Of a stretch of 64,000 nucleotides of DNA, positions 27,246 through 36,777 are shown one piece after another (positions within the stretch are counted from its first letter, which is position 1; each line of letters begins with the position of its first letter). Origin of the DNA: Hyphomicrobiales bacterium (lineage in GTDB: Bacteria > Pseudomonadota > Alphaproteobacteria > Rhizobiales > OSC116); contig JABSRZ010000006.1 of NCBI GenBank assembly GCA_013214705.1, positions 130,530 through 194,529 on the forward strand, in the 5' to 3' direction. Under the pieces are notes generated by a model. That model made no database searches. It worked only from the letters and a program-made list of their open reading frames with translations, and was not told the origin of the DNA. Made by a program: the position numbers and the translations under genes.

Positions 27246-28025
27246 ATGGTTGAATTAGCTCTGCCTAACAATTCGGTATTAAAAGGCGGCAAAGATTGGG
27301 CGCAAGCCGAAGCCGCGGGTAATTATAAAAGTTTTAAAGTTTATCGCTGGAATCCAGATGATGGCAAAAACCCAAGTTTAGACACTTATCATGTCGATCT
27401 AGACACTTGTGGCCCCATGGTTTTGGACGCGATTATTAAAATTAAAAGCGAAATTGACCCGACTCTTACCTTTAGGCGCTCGTGCCGAGAAGGCATTTGC
27501 GGCTCATGCGCGATGAATATCGATGGCACCAACACTTTGGCCTGCACCAAAGCCATTGCCGATGTCAAAGGCGAGGTTAAAATTTACCCGCTGCCGCATT
27601 TGGAAGTTATCAAAGATCTGGTGCCCGATTTAACAAATTTTTACGCCCAACATGCCTCTATCGAACCGTGGCTTAAAACCACAACCGTCGAGCCCGAAAA
27701 AGAATGGCTGCAAAGCCCCAAAGAACGGGCAAAATTAGATGGCCTATATGAGTGTATTTTATGCGCTTGTTGCGCCACATCTTGCCCCAGCTATTGGTGG
27801 AATGGCGACCGTTATTTAGGCCCAGCTATTTTATTACAAAGCTACAGATGGCTTATCGACAGCCGTGACGAAGCCACCGGCGAACGGTTAGATGATTTGG
27901 AAGACCCGTTTAGACTATACCGCTGCCACACCATTATGAATTGCGCCAAAGCGTGCCCCAAAGGCCTAAACCCCGCCAAAGCCATCGCGTCCATCAAACA
28001 AATGATGGTCGAAAGAAAATATTAA
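27246..28025 (+). CDS. sdhB: succinate dehydrogenase iron-sulfur subunit
   Basis: 259 residues. [2Fe-2S] motif [16 protein letters not shown], then the [4Fe-4S]/[3Fe-4S] region [20 protein letters not shown] and [20 protein letters not shown]. It passes electrons from SdhA to quinone. A strong terminator at 28051 closes the operon. Confidence 0.98.
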   Translation: MVELALPNNSVLKGGKDWAQAEAAGNYKSFKVYRWNPDDGKNPSLDTYHVDLDTCGPMVLDAIIKIKSEIDPTLTFRRSCREGICGSCAMNIDGTNTLACTKAIADVKGEVKIYPLPHLEVIKDLVPDLTNFYAQHASIEPWLKTTTVEPEKEWLQSPKERAKLDGLYECILCACCATSCPSYWWNGDRYLGPAILLQSYRWLIDSRDEATGERLDDLEDPFRLYRCHTIMNCAKACPKGLNPAKAIASIKQMMVERKY

Positions 28026-28050
28026 AAGCGTTAAAAATTAATATGTTTTC

Positions 28051-28083
28051 AGAGGCGGTGATTATTCCCCGCCTCTTTTTTTA
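28051..28083 (+). terminator. Rho-independent terminator of sdhCDAB
   Basis: GAGGCGG pairs with CCGCCTC around a loop of about 10 bases, followed by seven T. The ATG of the next gene is 11 bp beyond. Confidence 0.85.
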
Positions 28084-28093
28084 TGGAGTGATT

Positions 28094-28627
28094 ATGCAAT
28101 TTACACAGAGAATAGATGATGAACTGGAATTGGCCTTTTTGCAAATGTCCATGGCCGAAGAGTTTAAGCAACTAGTCGATGACAATCGTGAATATTTGAG
28201 CCAATGGATGCCGTGGACTAAAGATGCAAATACATTAGCAGATACTGAAAAATTTATTAAAGACAGTATTGCAGGCTTTAAAGACCAAAAAACCATAAAT
28301 GTGGTGATAGTTTATAACGGCAAAATAGTTGGCATTACCGGCTATAATAGCATTCTCCCCGAAGTTAAAAAAGTGGCCATCGGCTATTGGCTGGCGGCTG
28401 AATGCCAAGGCAAAGGCATCATGACCCGCTGTGTTAAATATCTAATTCAAAACGCGTTTGATAATATGGGCATGGAAAAAGTCGAAATTGAAGCGGCGGT
28501 CGAAAATAAACTCAGCCGCGCGGTGATAGAACGTGTCGGCGGCACGTTAGAAGGCATTATCAAGAATGCTGAAAACCTGCACGGCAAAATTGTCGACCAC
28601 GCGGTTTACGGGGTATATAAGGCCTAA
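28094..28627 (+). CDS. RimL-type GNAT acetyltransferase
   Basis: 177 residues: ELELAFLQMSMAEEFKQLVD, YLSQWMPWTKDANTLADTEK (typical of RimJ/RimL-like enzymes), then IGYWLAAECQGKGIMTRCVK with the acetyl-CoA loop, and NKLSRAVIERVGGTLEGI. The family acetylates ribosomal-protein N-termini, amino-acid conjugates or polyamines. The open frame extends upstream into sdhB, but ATG at 28094 after the terminator is the sensible start. Confidence 0.88.
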   Translation: MQFTQRIDDELELAFLQMSMAEEFKQLVDDNREYLSQWMPWTKDANTLADTEKFIKDSIAGFKDQKTINVVIVYNGKIVGITGYNSILPEVKKVAIGYWLAAECQGKGIMTRCVKYLIQNAFDNMGMEKVEIEAAVENKLSRAVIERVGGTLEGIIKNAENLHGKIVDHAVYGVYKA

Positions 28628-28631
28628 AATT

Positions 28632-28720
28632 CTGGTCCTACGCATCCACACACCGATTGGCACGTTGCATTGAAACGGGGGGGGGGTAGATAGTTGGGTT
28701 GAGTTTTTGGCTACCCACGC
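28632..28720 (+). repeat. family P remnants with a ten-G tract
   Basis: CTACGCATCCACACACCGAT then TGGCACGTTGCAT (28638-28670) resemble the distal part of the variant-II arm. A run of ten G follows at 28677-28686, then TTGAGTTTTTGGCTACCCA, like an element end, into the stop of the minus-strand DUF1203 gene. The element interior is missing. Confidence 0.5.
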
Positions 28721-29181
28721 ACAATTTTGCAGGCGAAGCAGGTGTAGGATGCTGAGCGCAAATGCACATAATCGCAATCATCATCTTGCAATATTTTTGC
28801 CACGGCAACTTCTATATCTGCTGTGGCCACGCGCTGGCCTGTGCCGTATATTATGGCTTTGGTGGTTTTGCTGTAGCCGCGCATCATATAATATTCGCGC
28901 TGCAAAAAGCTTGGCGGCATGCCGGCTGCTTTAAAGGCTTCACAGGCATTGGCGTGCAAAAATATCGGCCCCACTTCGGCATAGGCATGCTGGGTTTCAA
29001 ACGGGCTATAGGCGAGGGTAAAAAACTCATCACCTCTGGCGATATCTGCCAAACAATGGCGGCAGGGCATGCCGCCTCCATCGGATATTTGTTTTATCGG
29101 CATTCGCTCGTGAGCATCTAAGCCGCCATTGATGAGTTGCTCATATCGCTCGGTCGGTATCGGTGTAAATTTTAGTTTCAT
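28711..29181 (-). CDS. DUF1203 family protein
   Basis: 156 residues. GMPCRHCLADIARGDEFFTL and GPIFLHANACEAF match the DUF1203 pattern, in which paired Cys and His residues suggest metal binding. ATG at 29181 has an excellent GGAGG seven bases upstream, so the longer frame from 29220 is rejected. Function unknown. It is the last gene of a minus-strand pair with the NnrU-like gene, but the 59-bp gap leaves co-transcription open. Confidence 0.8.
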   Translation of the reverse strand: MKLKFTPIPTERYEQLINGGLDAHERMPIKQISDGGGMPCRHCLADIARGDEFFTLAYSPFETQHAYAEVGPIFLHANACEAFKAAGMPPSFLQREYYMMRGYSKTTKAIIYGTGQRVATADIEVAVAKILQDDDCDYVHLRSASYTCFACKIVRG

Positions 29182-29240
29182 AAGGTCCTCCAGTTGATAG
29201 AGGCATAAATGATTATTCACACAATACGACCCGATATTGG

Positions 29241-29816
29241 TTATAAAACCGAAATACCGGTAAAATACGGATGTGCCAAGCCGATGGCGCTATAGGCCAC
29301 AATGCCCACAATCAGTGCGATGCCATCACTTTTAATTCTATATGCCGTTTCTGGCGGCTGATGGTGGCGTTTAAAAAACAGGCCAATGAATGCATAAATT
29401 AAAAACCCGCCGAACAATATCACACTATGCACATCGCCATTGGCCAGCAAATGCCCAAACGCCCAAATGGCCGTGCCAGCTAGGGCAGGGGCCTTGACAA
29501 TGCGTTTCATATGGCCGTTAAAACCTTCAGATGCCACCAGCCACAGCGCGATTAACATAATGGCTTGGTTAAAATTCGCGGCCCACAAAGCTGGTTGGTA
29601 AAGCGGAGCAAAATCACGCTCATAATAGCCGTATATAATCAAAGCTACCGCTAAGCTAGAGCCTATTGCATGCATAGTTATGAAGCCTTTGCGGCCAATT
29701 TTGTCTAATATATCACTGCGCCAGCTTGGTTTGGCCGATGCCAAATGGGTGAGGTTAAAAACCACAATCCCGGCGGTTAATATTAGCAGCTTCAAAGTTT
29801 CCATAATCGCAGTCAT
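29241..29816 (-). CDS. NnrU family membrane protein
   Basis: 191 residues with about five transmembrane helices. FNLTHLASAKPSWRSDILDK, then MHAIGSSLAVALIIYGYYER and AIWAFGHLLANGDVHSVILF are typical of NnrU, which in denitrifiers is linked to nitric-oxide metabolism and is related to plant zeta-carotene isomerase (Z-ISO, heme-binding through such His residues). No denitrification genes are nearby, so its role here is open. An ATG at 29804 is an alternative start. Confidence 0.8.
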   Translation of the reverse strand: MTAIMETLKLLILTAGIVVFNLTHLASAKPSWRSDILDKIGRKGFITMHAIGSSLAVALIIYGYYERDFAPLYQPALWAANFNQAIMLIALWLVASEGFNGHMKRIVKAPALAGTAIWAFGHLLANGDVHSVILFGGFLIYAFIGLFFKRHHQPPETAYRIKSDGIALIVGIVAYSAIGLAHPYFTGISVL

Positions 29817-29887
29817 AACATAATTTCAATTGTAATCATGCGGTTTTTGGTTAGGCTACAATTCTATGGCAAATAAGAGGGTGAAAA

Positions 29888-30514
29888 ATGAGCGAATATA
29901 AATTATATGGTTTTGGACAGTCTGGCCATAGTTACAAAGTGGCCCTCATGTTAGAGCTTTTAGGCGTTGATTGGACGTTAGAAAAAATAGATTTTTTTAA
30001 AGGCGAAACCCGCTCAGATGAATATCGCAGTAATGTCAACGAAATGGGCGAAGCTCCAGTTTTGGTGGCAGATGGCGAAAAAATGACTCAATCCGGCGTG
30101 ATACTCGATTATTTGGCCGATAAACATGGCAAATTTGGCGGTCAAACCGCGGCAGAAAAACGCGAAATTTGGCGTTGGATATTATATGACAACCATAAAG
30201 TAAGTTCACAAGTGGGTGGCTATCGCTTTATGATTGGTATTAAAAAAATGGCCGAAAATGACGTCACTAAATTTCTAAAAAGTAAATATAGTGATGCATT
30301 ATCTGTAATGAATAAACATTTAGACGGTCAAGATTTCTTTGTCGCCAACCGCCCGACTATCGCCGATTTTTCACTATGTAGTTATTTGTTTTTTGCCGAT
30401 GAATTTGGCGAGACATTTGAAGATTATCCAAATATCCAAAGATGGCTAAACAATATTAAAGCCCTCAAAGGCTGGCAGCACCCTTATGATTTAATGCCCA
30501 AAGCCGAACTTTAA
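29888..30514 (+). CDS. glutathione S-transferase family protein
   Basis: 208 residues. Thioredoxin-like half: YKLYGFGQSGHSYKVALMLE with Ser/His at the glutathione site, then GEAPVLVADGEKMTQSGVIL. All-helical half ends NRPTIADFSLCSYLFF (N-capping box) and FEDYPNIQRWLNNIKAL. Substrate not predictable. nudC starts 13 bp downstream, probably in the same transcript. Confidence 0.88.
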   Translation: MSEYKLYGFGQSGHSYKVALMLELLGVDWTLEKIDFFKGETRSDEYRSNVNEMGEAPVLVADGEKMTQSGVILDYLADKHGKFGGQTAAEKREIWRWILYDNHKVSSQVGGYRFMIGIKKMAENDVTKFLKSKYSDALSVMNKHLDGQDFFVANRPTIADFSLCSYLFFADEFGETFEDYPNIQRWLNNIKALKGWQHPYDLMPKAEL

Positions 30515-30527
30515 CCAAGAGACATAA

Positions 30528-31475
30528 ATGCCTAAATTAGATGCGATATACAGCCAAAACCCATTGGATAGGCTAGACCAAACGCGCGGCAATAAAGCCG
30601 ATTTTGAAACCCGCCGCGCGCTTAAAAATAGTGTGTTTATATTGGTAAGCGCCAATGAATTGATTGTGCATAATCAGCTCGATTGCGAGTTTTCTAATGC
30701 GCAATTGGTGGAGTATGACTTTAATGTCAATGACGCTGTGCTGTTAGGCGCGCTAGATGGGGTTAATTATTTCGCCATTTCGTTGGTCGATGGCGGGGCG
30801 GCTAACCCCAACATTGCCACACGAGATGATGAAGGCAACTTTTCAGCCGAGCCGCTGCGCAAATTTCCAACGCGCTTATTTACCGAAAAAGGTCATTATC
30901 CGACCGAAAAATTGGGCATTTTGGCGCAAGCGGCGTCGGTGCTTAACTGGCATGCATCACATACCCATTGCGCCAGTTGTGGCGAGTTAACAAACATTGC
31001 CCATAGTGGTTGGCGGCGCGATTGCCCGCGCGCCGCCTGTGGCAAGCAGCATTTTCCGCGGGTTGACCCGGTGGTGATTATGTTGGTAACCTATGGCGAT
31101 CAATGCTTGTTAGGCCGCGGCCATCAATTTTCCACCCACCGCTATAGCTGCCTTGCGGGGTTTGTCGAAAGTGGCGAAACCATAGAAGCAGCCGCGCGGC
31201 GCGAATTGTTTGAAGAAGCTGGCATTATTGGCGGCGATACCCATTATTTGCTCAACCAACCATGGCCGTTCCCCTCAACTTTAATGTTTGGCATGCATGT
31301 TGAGGCCAAAGGGCAACAGCTGAATATAGATTATAATGAAATAGCCGACGCGATATGGGTCGATAAGTCTGAGGTGATTAAAGTGCTGAATGGCGATGAA
31401 AGTTTGCCCTTCCTGCTGCCACCGTCTGTCGCCATTGCCCGCAATTTGCTAGAAATTTGGGTCGGCCAAGCCTAA
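30528..31475 (+). CDS. nudC: NAD(+) diphosphatase NudC
   Basis: 315 residues. Cleaves NADH and removes NAD caps from RNA. N-terminal domain, a four-Cys zinc ribbon (HCASCGELTNIAHSG and RDCPRAACGKQHFPRVDP), then the Nudix box GFVESGETIEAAARRELFEE followed by AG. The NudC-specific SQPWPFP is present as NQPWPFPSTLMFGMHVEA. Complete length for the family. Confidence 0.94.
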   Translation: MPKLDAIYSQNPLDRLDQTRGNKADFETRRALKNSVFILVSANELIVHNQLDCEFSNAQLVEYDFNVNDAVLLGALDGVNYFAISLVDGGAANPNIATRDDEGNFSAEPLRKFPTRLFTEKGHYPTEKLGILAQAASVLNWHASHTHCASCGELTNIAHSGWRRDCPRAACGKQHFPRVDPVVIMLVTYGDQCLLGRGHQFSTHRYSCLAGFVESGETIEAAARRELFEEAGIIGGDTHYLLNQPWPFPSTLMFGMHVEAKGQQLNIDYNEIADAIWVDKSEVIKVLNGDESLPFLLPPSVAIARNLLEIWVGQA

Positions 31476-31570
31476 TGTTTCACAAATATGTGATGGGTTG
31501 CGACAATAAGTCATTTGGTTTTTGCGCAAAATTCGGGCATATTTGCAGCAATTGCATCTAAGGAGCTTTC

Positions 31571-31945
31571 ATGGGTAATTTTTTAAAATCGGCCTCTCTG
31601 TCTATTATTTTACTGTTTAGCGTCGCCACTAGCCAAGCGGCAGAATTGCTGATGTTTGAACATGTTGGCTGTGTGGTGTGCAAAAAGTTTAAAGCCGAAA
31701 TGTTGCCCAAATATCTAACCAGCAAATATGCCAAAGAAATGCCCATTCGCTCAATTGTTGCGGGCGATGACGCGGCCTATGAAGGCATTACCCTTAAAAG
31801 CTACCCGTTTTATTATTCACCAACATTTATTTTGGTAGAAGATAATAAAGAACTGGTGCGCATACGTGGGTTTGGCGGCGAAGAGCTATTCTGGCAACAG
31901 ATTGCCAATATCTATGCCAACCACAAACATAAATTTAAGAGTTAA
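31571..31945 (+). CDS. secreted thioredoxin-fold protein with CxxC
   Basis: 124 residues. Signal peptide MGNFLKSASLSIILLFSVAT then SQAAE. Mature part begins LLMFEHVGCVVCKKFKAEML with a CVVC redox motif. SPTFILVEDNKELVRIRGF is the thioredoxin-fold cis-Pro region. It resembles the SoxS/SoxW group. ccdA begins 2 bp later, so CcdA probably supplies its electrons across the membrane. Confidence 0.8.
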   Translation: MGNFLKSASLSIILLFSVATSQAAELLMFEHVGCVVCKKFKAEMLPKYLTSKYAKEMPIRSIVAGDDAAYEGITLKSYPFYYSPTFILVEDNKELVRIRGFGGEELFWQQIANIYANHKHKFKS

Positions 31946-31947
31946 AT

Positions 31948-32727
31948 ATGCTAACAATTTCCTATTTAGGGGCTTTTTTTGCGGGCTTAATTAGTTTCCT
32001 CTCGCCTTGCGTTTTGCCCATAATTCCGCCCTATATGTGCTTTTTGGCCGGCAAAAGCCTTGGCGATCTAACTGCGGAGGTTAATGTCGAAGGCGGTGAT
32101 GTCGAAGCTGGTGGTGTTGCGGTGGCAAAGGCCGATAACCTAACGCGGCAACTGGCATGGCGCTCATTTGCGTTTGTTTTGGGTTTTTCGACGGTGTTTA
32201 TATTGCTGGGCGCGACCGCCACAATTTTGGGCCAAATCGTTCAAGATTATTTCGTTATTTTAAGCCAAATTGCTGGCGCGGCCATCATTATAATGGGCAT
32301 TCACTTTTTGGGCATCATTAGGATACCGTTTTTAATGGCCGAAAAACGCTATTATAGCGACCAAAAACCAACTGGGTTTTTAAGCGCTTATGTCATTGGT
32401 TTGGCATTTGCCTTTGGCTGGACACCTTGTGTCGGGCCTATTTTGGCGACCATTTTGGCGATAGCCAGCCAAGAACAATCGACATTTACCGGCATGGCGT
32501 TGCTCGGCACTTATTCGCTGGGTTTGGGCATACCGTTCATGCTTGCCGCTCTGTTCCTAAAACCATTCCTAAATTTCATGCAAAAATTTCGCAAACATTT
32601 AGGCATTGTCGAAAAAATCATGGGCGTTCTGCTCATCCTCACCGGCATCATGTTCCTCACCGGCTACATCGCCACCATGTCATATTGGCTGTTGGAGACA
32701 TTCCCGGTTTTCAATAGTATAGGCTAA
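31948..32727 (+). CDS. ccdA: CcdA-type thiol-disulfide transporter
   Basis: 259 residues, six transmembrane helices. The two redox cysteines are in LISFLSPCVLPIIPPYMCF and LAFAFGWTPCVGPILATILA, the hallmark of CcdA/DsbD-beta proteins that carry reducing power from cytoplasmic thioredoxin to periplasmic partners. A 20-residue Gly/Val/Ala-rich insert follows helix 1 (residues 35-55). Pairing with the secreted thioredoxin supports the role. Confidence 0.92.
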   Translation: MLTISYLGAFFAGLISFLSPCVLPIIPPYMCFLAGKSLGDLTAEVNVEGGDVEAGGVAVAKADNLTRQLAWRSFAFVLGFSTVFILLGATATILGQIVQDYFVILSQIAGAAIIIMGIHFLGIIRIPFLMAEKRYYSDQKPTGFLSAYVIGLAFAFGWTPCVGPILATILAIASQEQSTFTGMALLGTYSLGLGIPFMLAALFLKPFLNFMQKFRKHLGIVEKIMGVLLILTGIMFLTGYIATMSYWLLETFPVFNSIG

Positions 32728-32747
32728 AATGCGGTGCATTTTTGCTT

Positions 32748-32843
32748 AACACTGCGTGCGTTCGCTCCGCTCTCTCGCTACGCCTAATGGCGGCCTCAGT
32801 CGGCAAGTTCGCCAATAAATTGGCTCGCCTTTTTTCCCACGAA
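32748..32843 (-). repeat. family B repeat, copy 3 (reverse)
   Basis: Reverse complement of the unit at 5261-5385: TTCGTGGG end near 32843, CCAATAAATTGG hairpin, GCGTAGCGAGAGAGCGGAGC and CGCACGCAGTG. It sits 20 bp after ccdA and just before a family-P copy, the same B-P pairing as at 5261-5715. Confidence 0.8.
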
Positions 32844-32859
32844 ATTCGGCAATTTTGTG

Positions 32860-33150
32860 CTGAGTGTTCGTCTGCCCCCAAGCACCCCTGCGATTCGACG
32901 AGTGCGCCAGAAGCCGCAAGGTAAACTCTGAGGCCAACGCGCGGAGGCTAGAGAGCGTAGCGAACGCACGCAAGTGTCAACAGTGAAAGAGGCGAAGCCG
33001 AAAGAACGTATAAATGCAAACTTCCAGAGCCTCAGCAGGAGCGCTAACTGTCTATGTCTTAGCAGCGTTATAGTCTGGCTCACTGGTCGAAAATCCAGCA
33101 CAAAATTTCATCATCACTGCTATTCAACAAACTCTGCGGTGGTGCTCCTG
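32860..33150 (-). repeat. family P element with one arm (reverse)
   Basis: On the minus strand: centre from CAGGAGCACCACCGCAG (33150) through GATGATGAAATTTTGTGCTG and AAGACATAGACAGTTAGCGC, then one arm ending at CTCAG (32864-32860). The second arm is absent. It shows that the unit can exist as centre plus one arm. No gene in the gap 32728-33244; 33151-33244 probably carries the antiporter promoter. Confidence 0.85.
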
Positions 33151-33244
33151 AAAATATGGATTATTATTTTTACTTATATTCACCGCTTGCATTTGGGGCA
33201 TAATCGTTTAATTTTCGAACCAATATTAATCGGAGTTTGGACAA

Positions 33245-34555
33245 ATGAGTTTACTTGAGATTTTGGCGTTATTGCTTGGGCTGTCGGCGTTATTTGGCTA
33301 TATAAATCATCGGTTTTTTAAATTGCCACATTCCATTGGGTTGATGATAATGGCCTTGTTGGCTTCGGGCATCATTGTCAGTATAGATTATGTTTTGCCG
33401 CAATATCACATCAGCGCGACCATCAAATCTGCGCTGGTGCAAATCGATTTTCATGATGTGGTGATGAACGGCATGTTGAGTGTATTGTTATTTGCCGGCG
33501 CGGTGCATGTAGACCTGTCAGATTTGGCCGAAAGAAAATACCCAATCGCGCTGATGGCCAGTGTTGGCTTGCTGATATCGACTTTTTTCATCGGCACCAG
33601 CGTATTTTATGTGTTGCAATGGGCAGGTTTTGGTATCCCGTATATTTGGGCATTGCTATTTGGCGCGCTGATTAGCCCGACAGATCCGGTCGCGGTGTTG
33701 GGGATATTAAAAGCCGTTAGCATTCCCAAAGGGCTTAAGGCCAAAATCACTGGCGAAAGCCTGTTTAATGATGGCATCGGCGTGGTGGTATTTGTTATTC
33801 TGCTGTCAATTGCTGCGCCATCAAGTGGCCATAGTGCCGATATTTCGGTGCTGCAAGTGGCCATTGTGTTTGCTCAAGAAGCCATAGGCGGCGCGGTTTT
33901 GGGCATCGTTGGCGGCTATATCGCGTTTTACGCCATGCGCAAAATTGATGAGCATAATATAGAGGTGATGATAACCTTGGCTTTGGTCGCCGGCATTTAT
34001 GCCATCGCCATTCGCTTGCACACCAGCGGGCCGTTGGCTGTGGTTGTGGCTGGCTTGTTTATTGGCAACCACGGTGCGCGTTTTGCCATGAGCGAAAATA
34101 CCCGCAAACATGTATTTCAGTTTTGGGAACTGTTAGACGAAATTTTCAATTCGATTCTATTCTTGCTCATCGGCCTCGAAATTTTGATCATTGCGGCTTA
34201 TTACGATTATCTGCTCATCGCGCTCATCACCATTCCGATTGTATTATTGGGGCGGTTTATTGGGGTGGTTGTGCCCATAAATGTGCTAAAACTAAACCTC
34301 AAATTCTCCAAAGGTGCAGTGCGTTTTCTCACATGGGGCGGATTGCGCGGGGGCATAAGTGTGGCTTTGGTGCTGTCATTGCCGGACAATGAATATAAAC
34401 CCATATTGCTGATGCTGACCTATATAACCGTGTTATTTTCGATCATTGTGCAAGGGCTTAGCATTGCCCCACTGGCGCGTTATGTGGCAAAATTAAATGC
34501 ACCACAAATTGCCGAAATTAAAAATGATGAGCCATCTGGTTCAAACCCTGAGTGA
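33245..34555 (+). CDS. sodium/proton antiporter (CPA1, NhaP-like)
   Basis: 436 residues with about 12 transmembrane segments. Conserved CPA1 motifs: VLLFAGAVHVDLSDL, LLFGALISPTDPVAVLGILK, TGESLFNDGIGVVVFVILL (ND pair for ion binding) and LTWGGLRGGISVALVLSLP. It expels Na+ in exchange for protons for pH and salt homeostasis. It is convergent with the response regulator gene, 21 bp away. Confidence 0.9.
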   Translation: MSLLEILALLLGLSALFGYINHRFFKLPHSIGLMIMALLASGIIVSIDYVLPQYHISATIKSALVQIDFHDVVMNGMLSVLLFAGAVHVDLSDLAERKYPIALMASVGLLISTFFIGTSVFYVLQWAGFGIPYIWALLFGALISPTDPVAVLGILKAVSIPKGLKAKITGESLFNDGIGVVVFVILLSIAAPSSGHSADISVLQVAIVFAQEAIGGAVLGIVGGYIAFYAMRKIDEHNIEVMITLALVAGIYAIAIRLHTSGPLAVVVAGLFIGNHGARFAMSENTRKHVFQFWELLDEIFNSILFLLIGLEILIIAAYYDYLLIALITIPIVLLGRFIGVVVPINVLKLNLKFSKGAVRFLTWGGLRGGISVALVLSLPDNEYKPILLMLTYITVLFSIIVQGLSIAPLARYVAKLNAPQIAEIKNDEPSGSNPE

Positions 34556-34576
34556 TGCAAATTTTTGGGCTAGTCA

Positions 34577-35197
34577 TTAGACCAATTTGTTTTCAATGGC
34601 ATATTTAATCATATCGGCGGTGTTGTTTAGCCCCAATTTGCTGCGTATATTGCGGCGGTGAGTTTCGACTGTGCGCGGCGATATTTTTATTTCCAAAGCT
34701 ATTTTTTTGGTGGTTTGGCCAGAGGCAATGCGCTTTAGAATGATCAATTCTTGGGTGGTTATATCCGAATTGAACTGATTTTTTTGGTTTAATGCGGTTT
34801 CTGCCACGCTGGACGAATAATAGACCCCGCCTTTATGGATAATTTTAATCGCCATTTCTATTTCTTCGCTCGAAACATCTTTGGTTATATAGCCTTTTGC
34901 GCCCAAGGCAGTGCATTTATGTACATATTCGGATGAGCTATGCATGCTTAGCATGAGTGGTTTTACGGCAATTTTTTGTTGTTTTATGGCTTTCAGCAGC
35001 CGCAACCCGCCCATTTCTGGCATATTAATGTCGACCAAAATCACGTCTGGAACTTGGTCTTGCATATATTGCAGGGCTTCAATGCCATTGGCCACGTAAC
35101 TAATTTGCTCAAATGTGGCGTAAAGGCCTAAACACTTGGCCAAGCCTTCTGCCACCACTTCATGATCATCAGCAATTAATAAATGTATCCCACTCAT
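34577..35197 (-). CDS. NarL/FixJ-family response regulator
   Basis: 206 residues: receiver domain with acidic pair in LLIADDHEVV, phospho-acceptor Asp56 in DVILVDINMPEMGG, and conserved Lys in GAKGYITKDVSSEEIEM; then a LuxR-type helix-turn-helix (ITTQELIILKRIASGQTTKK, ISPRTVETHRRNIRSKLGL). It overlaps the kinase stop by 4 bp (translational coupling), so the two form a cognate pair. Confidence 0.93.
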   Translation of the reverse strand: MSGIHLLIADDHEVVAEGLAKCLGLYATFEQISYVANGIEALQYMQDQVPDVILVDINMPEMGGLRLLKAIKQQKIAVKPLMLSMHSSSEYVHKCTALGAKGYITKDVSSEEIEMAIKIIHKGGVYYSSSVAETALNQKNQFNSDITTQELIILKRIASGQTTKKIALEIKISPRTVETHRRNIRSKLGLNNTADMIKYAIENKLV

Positions 35198-36591
35198 GCG
35201 ATTTCCTTATTCATTATTAATTTCGATCTACCAAATTGGGTCATCATTGGAATGTTCATATTCAATATTGTTCCGGCTTCAGATGAACTAATGTCCAGCC
35301 TTCCTTGATGGCTTTCAATGCGTTGGCGCATATTATATATTCCAATGCCTTCAAAATCGCGCTGGCTAGTGTCGGCGTTAAAACCAACGCCGTCATCCGC
35401 AAGTGTCAATATTACAGTTTTAGCATCAACTTCAAGGGCAATCCACACATACTGCGCTCTGGCGTGTTTGATGATGTTGGTGGTTGCCTCTTGAAAAACC
35501 CGAAAAAGAGTGTTTGAGATAGGGGTCGGCAGGCGTTCAGCGTCACCTTTATATTCAAACTCAAATATAGTGTCGCCGCAATGGTTAAGTTCGGCAAGGC
35601 TGGCTTCTATGGCGGCAAATAGGCCTAATTCATCCAAATCACGCGGTCGCAAATCGTGCGAAATACGCCGAATTTCATTGCCTATACCACTCAATTTGCT
35701 AAGCGCACCATCAAGTGAAGATATATTTTTTTCGTCGACCTCGCTCATTTTTAATTTTTTGCGGGCATGTTCGATGTCAAACCGGGTGGCGGTTATAAGT
35801 TGGCTTACGCCGTCATGCAATTCTTTGGATACGCGCGAGCGCTCTTCTTCTTGGGTGGTTAAAATTCGTTCATTTAATTTTTGCAGGCGCCTATCTGCCA
35901 AGCCTAATTCGCGGGTGTTTAAAGTAAAGGTGAAGAAATAAATCACCACAGTCGAGATGATGGCCAATAGGCCAGTTAACAATAAGCTATTTTCGACTGA
36001 ATCTTTAACGTTGGCTCTGATGCTTTTGGTTTTTTCAGTCACATCATCCACATATAGGCCGGTGCCAAACACCCAGTCTAAACCCTTAAGTTCGACATTG
36101 TAACTAATTTTTGGCGCTGGTTTTAGGGTCGATGGTCGCTCCCAAATATAATGGGTAAAGCCGCCACCATTTAGAGCCGCATCTATCAAATCTCTTATCA
36201 CCAGATTGCCTTCCACATCTTGCAGGCTGATCCAGTTTTTGCCAATGCGGTATGGCTGTTTGGCATGGGCAATGTTAGTGCCATAAATGTCATAGACATA
36301 AAAATATCCATTGTCGCCATATTCCATACTGGTCAAGGTTTCGGCTATGCGTTTAAGAGCGGTTTTATCGCCGGTCAAAGCTTGTTCATAATCTAGTTTT
36401 ATGGCGGCCAGAGCAAGTGAGATATGGCTTTTTAATGCGCTCTTTTTTTCATCAATGAGGGTTTGTTCAATCAATGCTATCTCGTTGGCGGCCAAAGAGC
36501 GGGTCTGTACAAAAAACATAAGCGATATCAAACCAATGACAATGATGAGGGGAATGGTGCCGAGTAACATCATCTTTAAGCGCAGGTTCAT
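35194..36591 (-). CDS. Cache-domain sensor histidine kinase (HisKA_3)
   Basis: 465 residues: transmembrane helix 1 (10-28), periplasmic single Cache domain (about 35-195, with TSMEYGDNGYFYVYDIYGTN and GKNWISLQDVEGNLV), transmembrane helix 2 (203-223), then HisKA_3 with phospho-His259 in SRVSKELHDGVSQLI and an ATPase domain (FQEATTNIIKHARAQYVWI, LADDGVGFN). Cache sensors often bind small organic acids. It lies divergent from the TRAP operon, which it probably controls. Confidence 0.92.
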   Translation of the reverse strand: MNLRLKMMLLGTIPLIIVIGLISLMFFVQTRSLAANEIALIEQTLIDEKKSALKSHISLALAAIKLDYEQALTGDKTALKRIAETLTSMEYGDNGYFYVYDIYGTNIAHAKQPYRIGKNWISLQDVEGNLVIRDLIDAALNGGGFTHYIWERPSTLKPAPKISYNVELKGLDWVFGTGLYVDDVTEKTKSIRANVKDSVENSLLLTGLLAIISTVVIYFFTFTLNTRELGLADRRLQKLNERILTTQEEERSRVSKELHDGVSQLITATRFDIEHARKKLKMSEVDEKNISSLDGALSKLSGIGNEIRRISHDLRPRDLDELGLFAAIEASLAELNHCGDTIFEFEYKGDAERLPTPISNTLFRVFQEATTNIIKHARAQYVWIALEVDAKTVILTLADDGVGFNADTSQRDFEGIGIYNMRQRIESHQGRLDISSSEAGTILNMNIPMMTQFGRSKLIMNKEIA

Positions 36592-36777
36592 AAATGTCTC
36601 GAATTTTGGTTTTAAATGGCGGTTTTAGCGGATTAATTAGCAGTTGTAAAAAACTTTGCAGCTCATATACTACATAAATGAATGAATATAAACCATCGAA
36701 ATAAGCATATTTGCGGCAATCTACGGGTTTTCCGCAAGCCATCTGCGTATTAAATGGGATATATTTATTTAGGCATA

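Noticed and set aside
27941..28093. Longer version of the RimL-type acetyltransferase reaching into sdhB
   Set aside because: It would cross the sdh terminator and overlap sdhB out of frame; the internal ATG at 28094 matches the family start.
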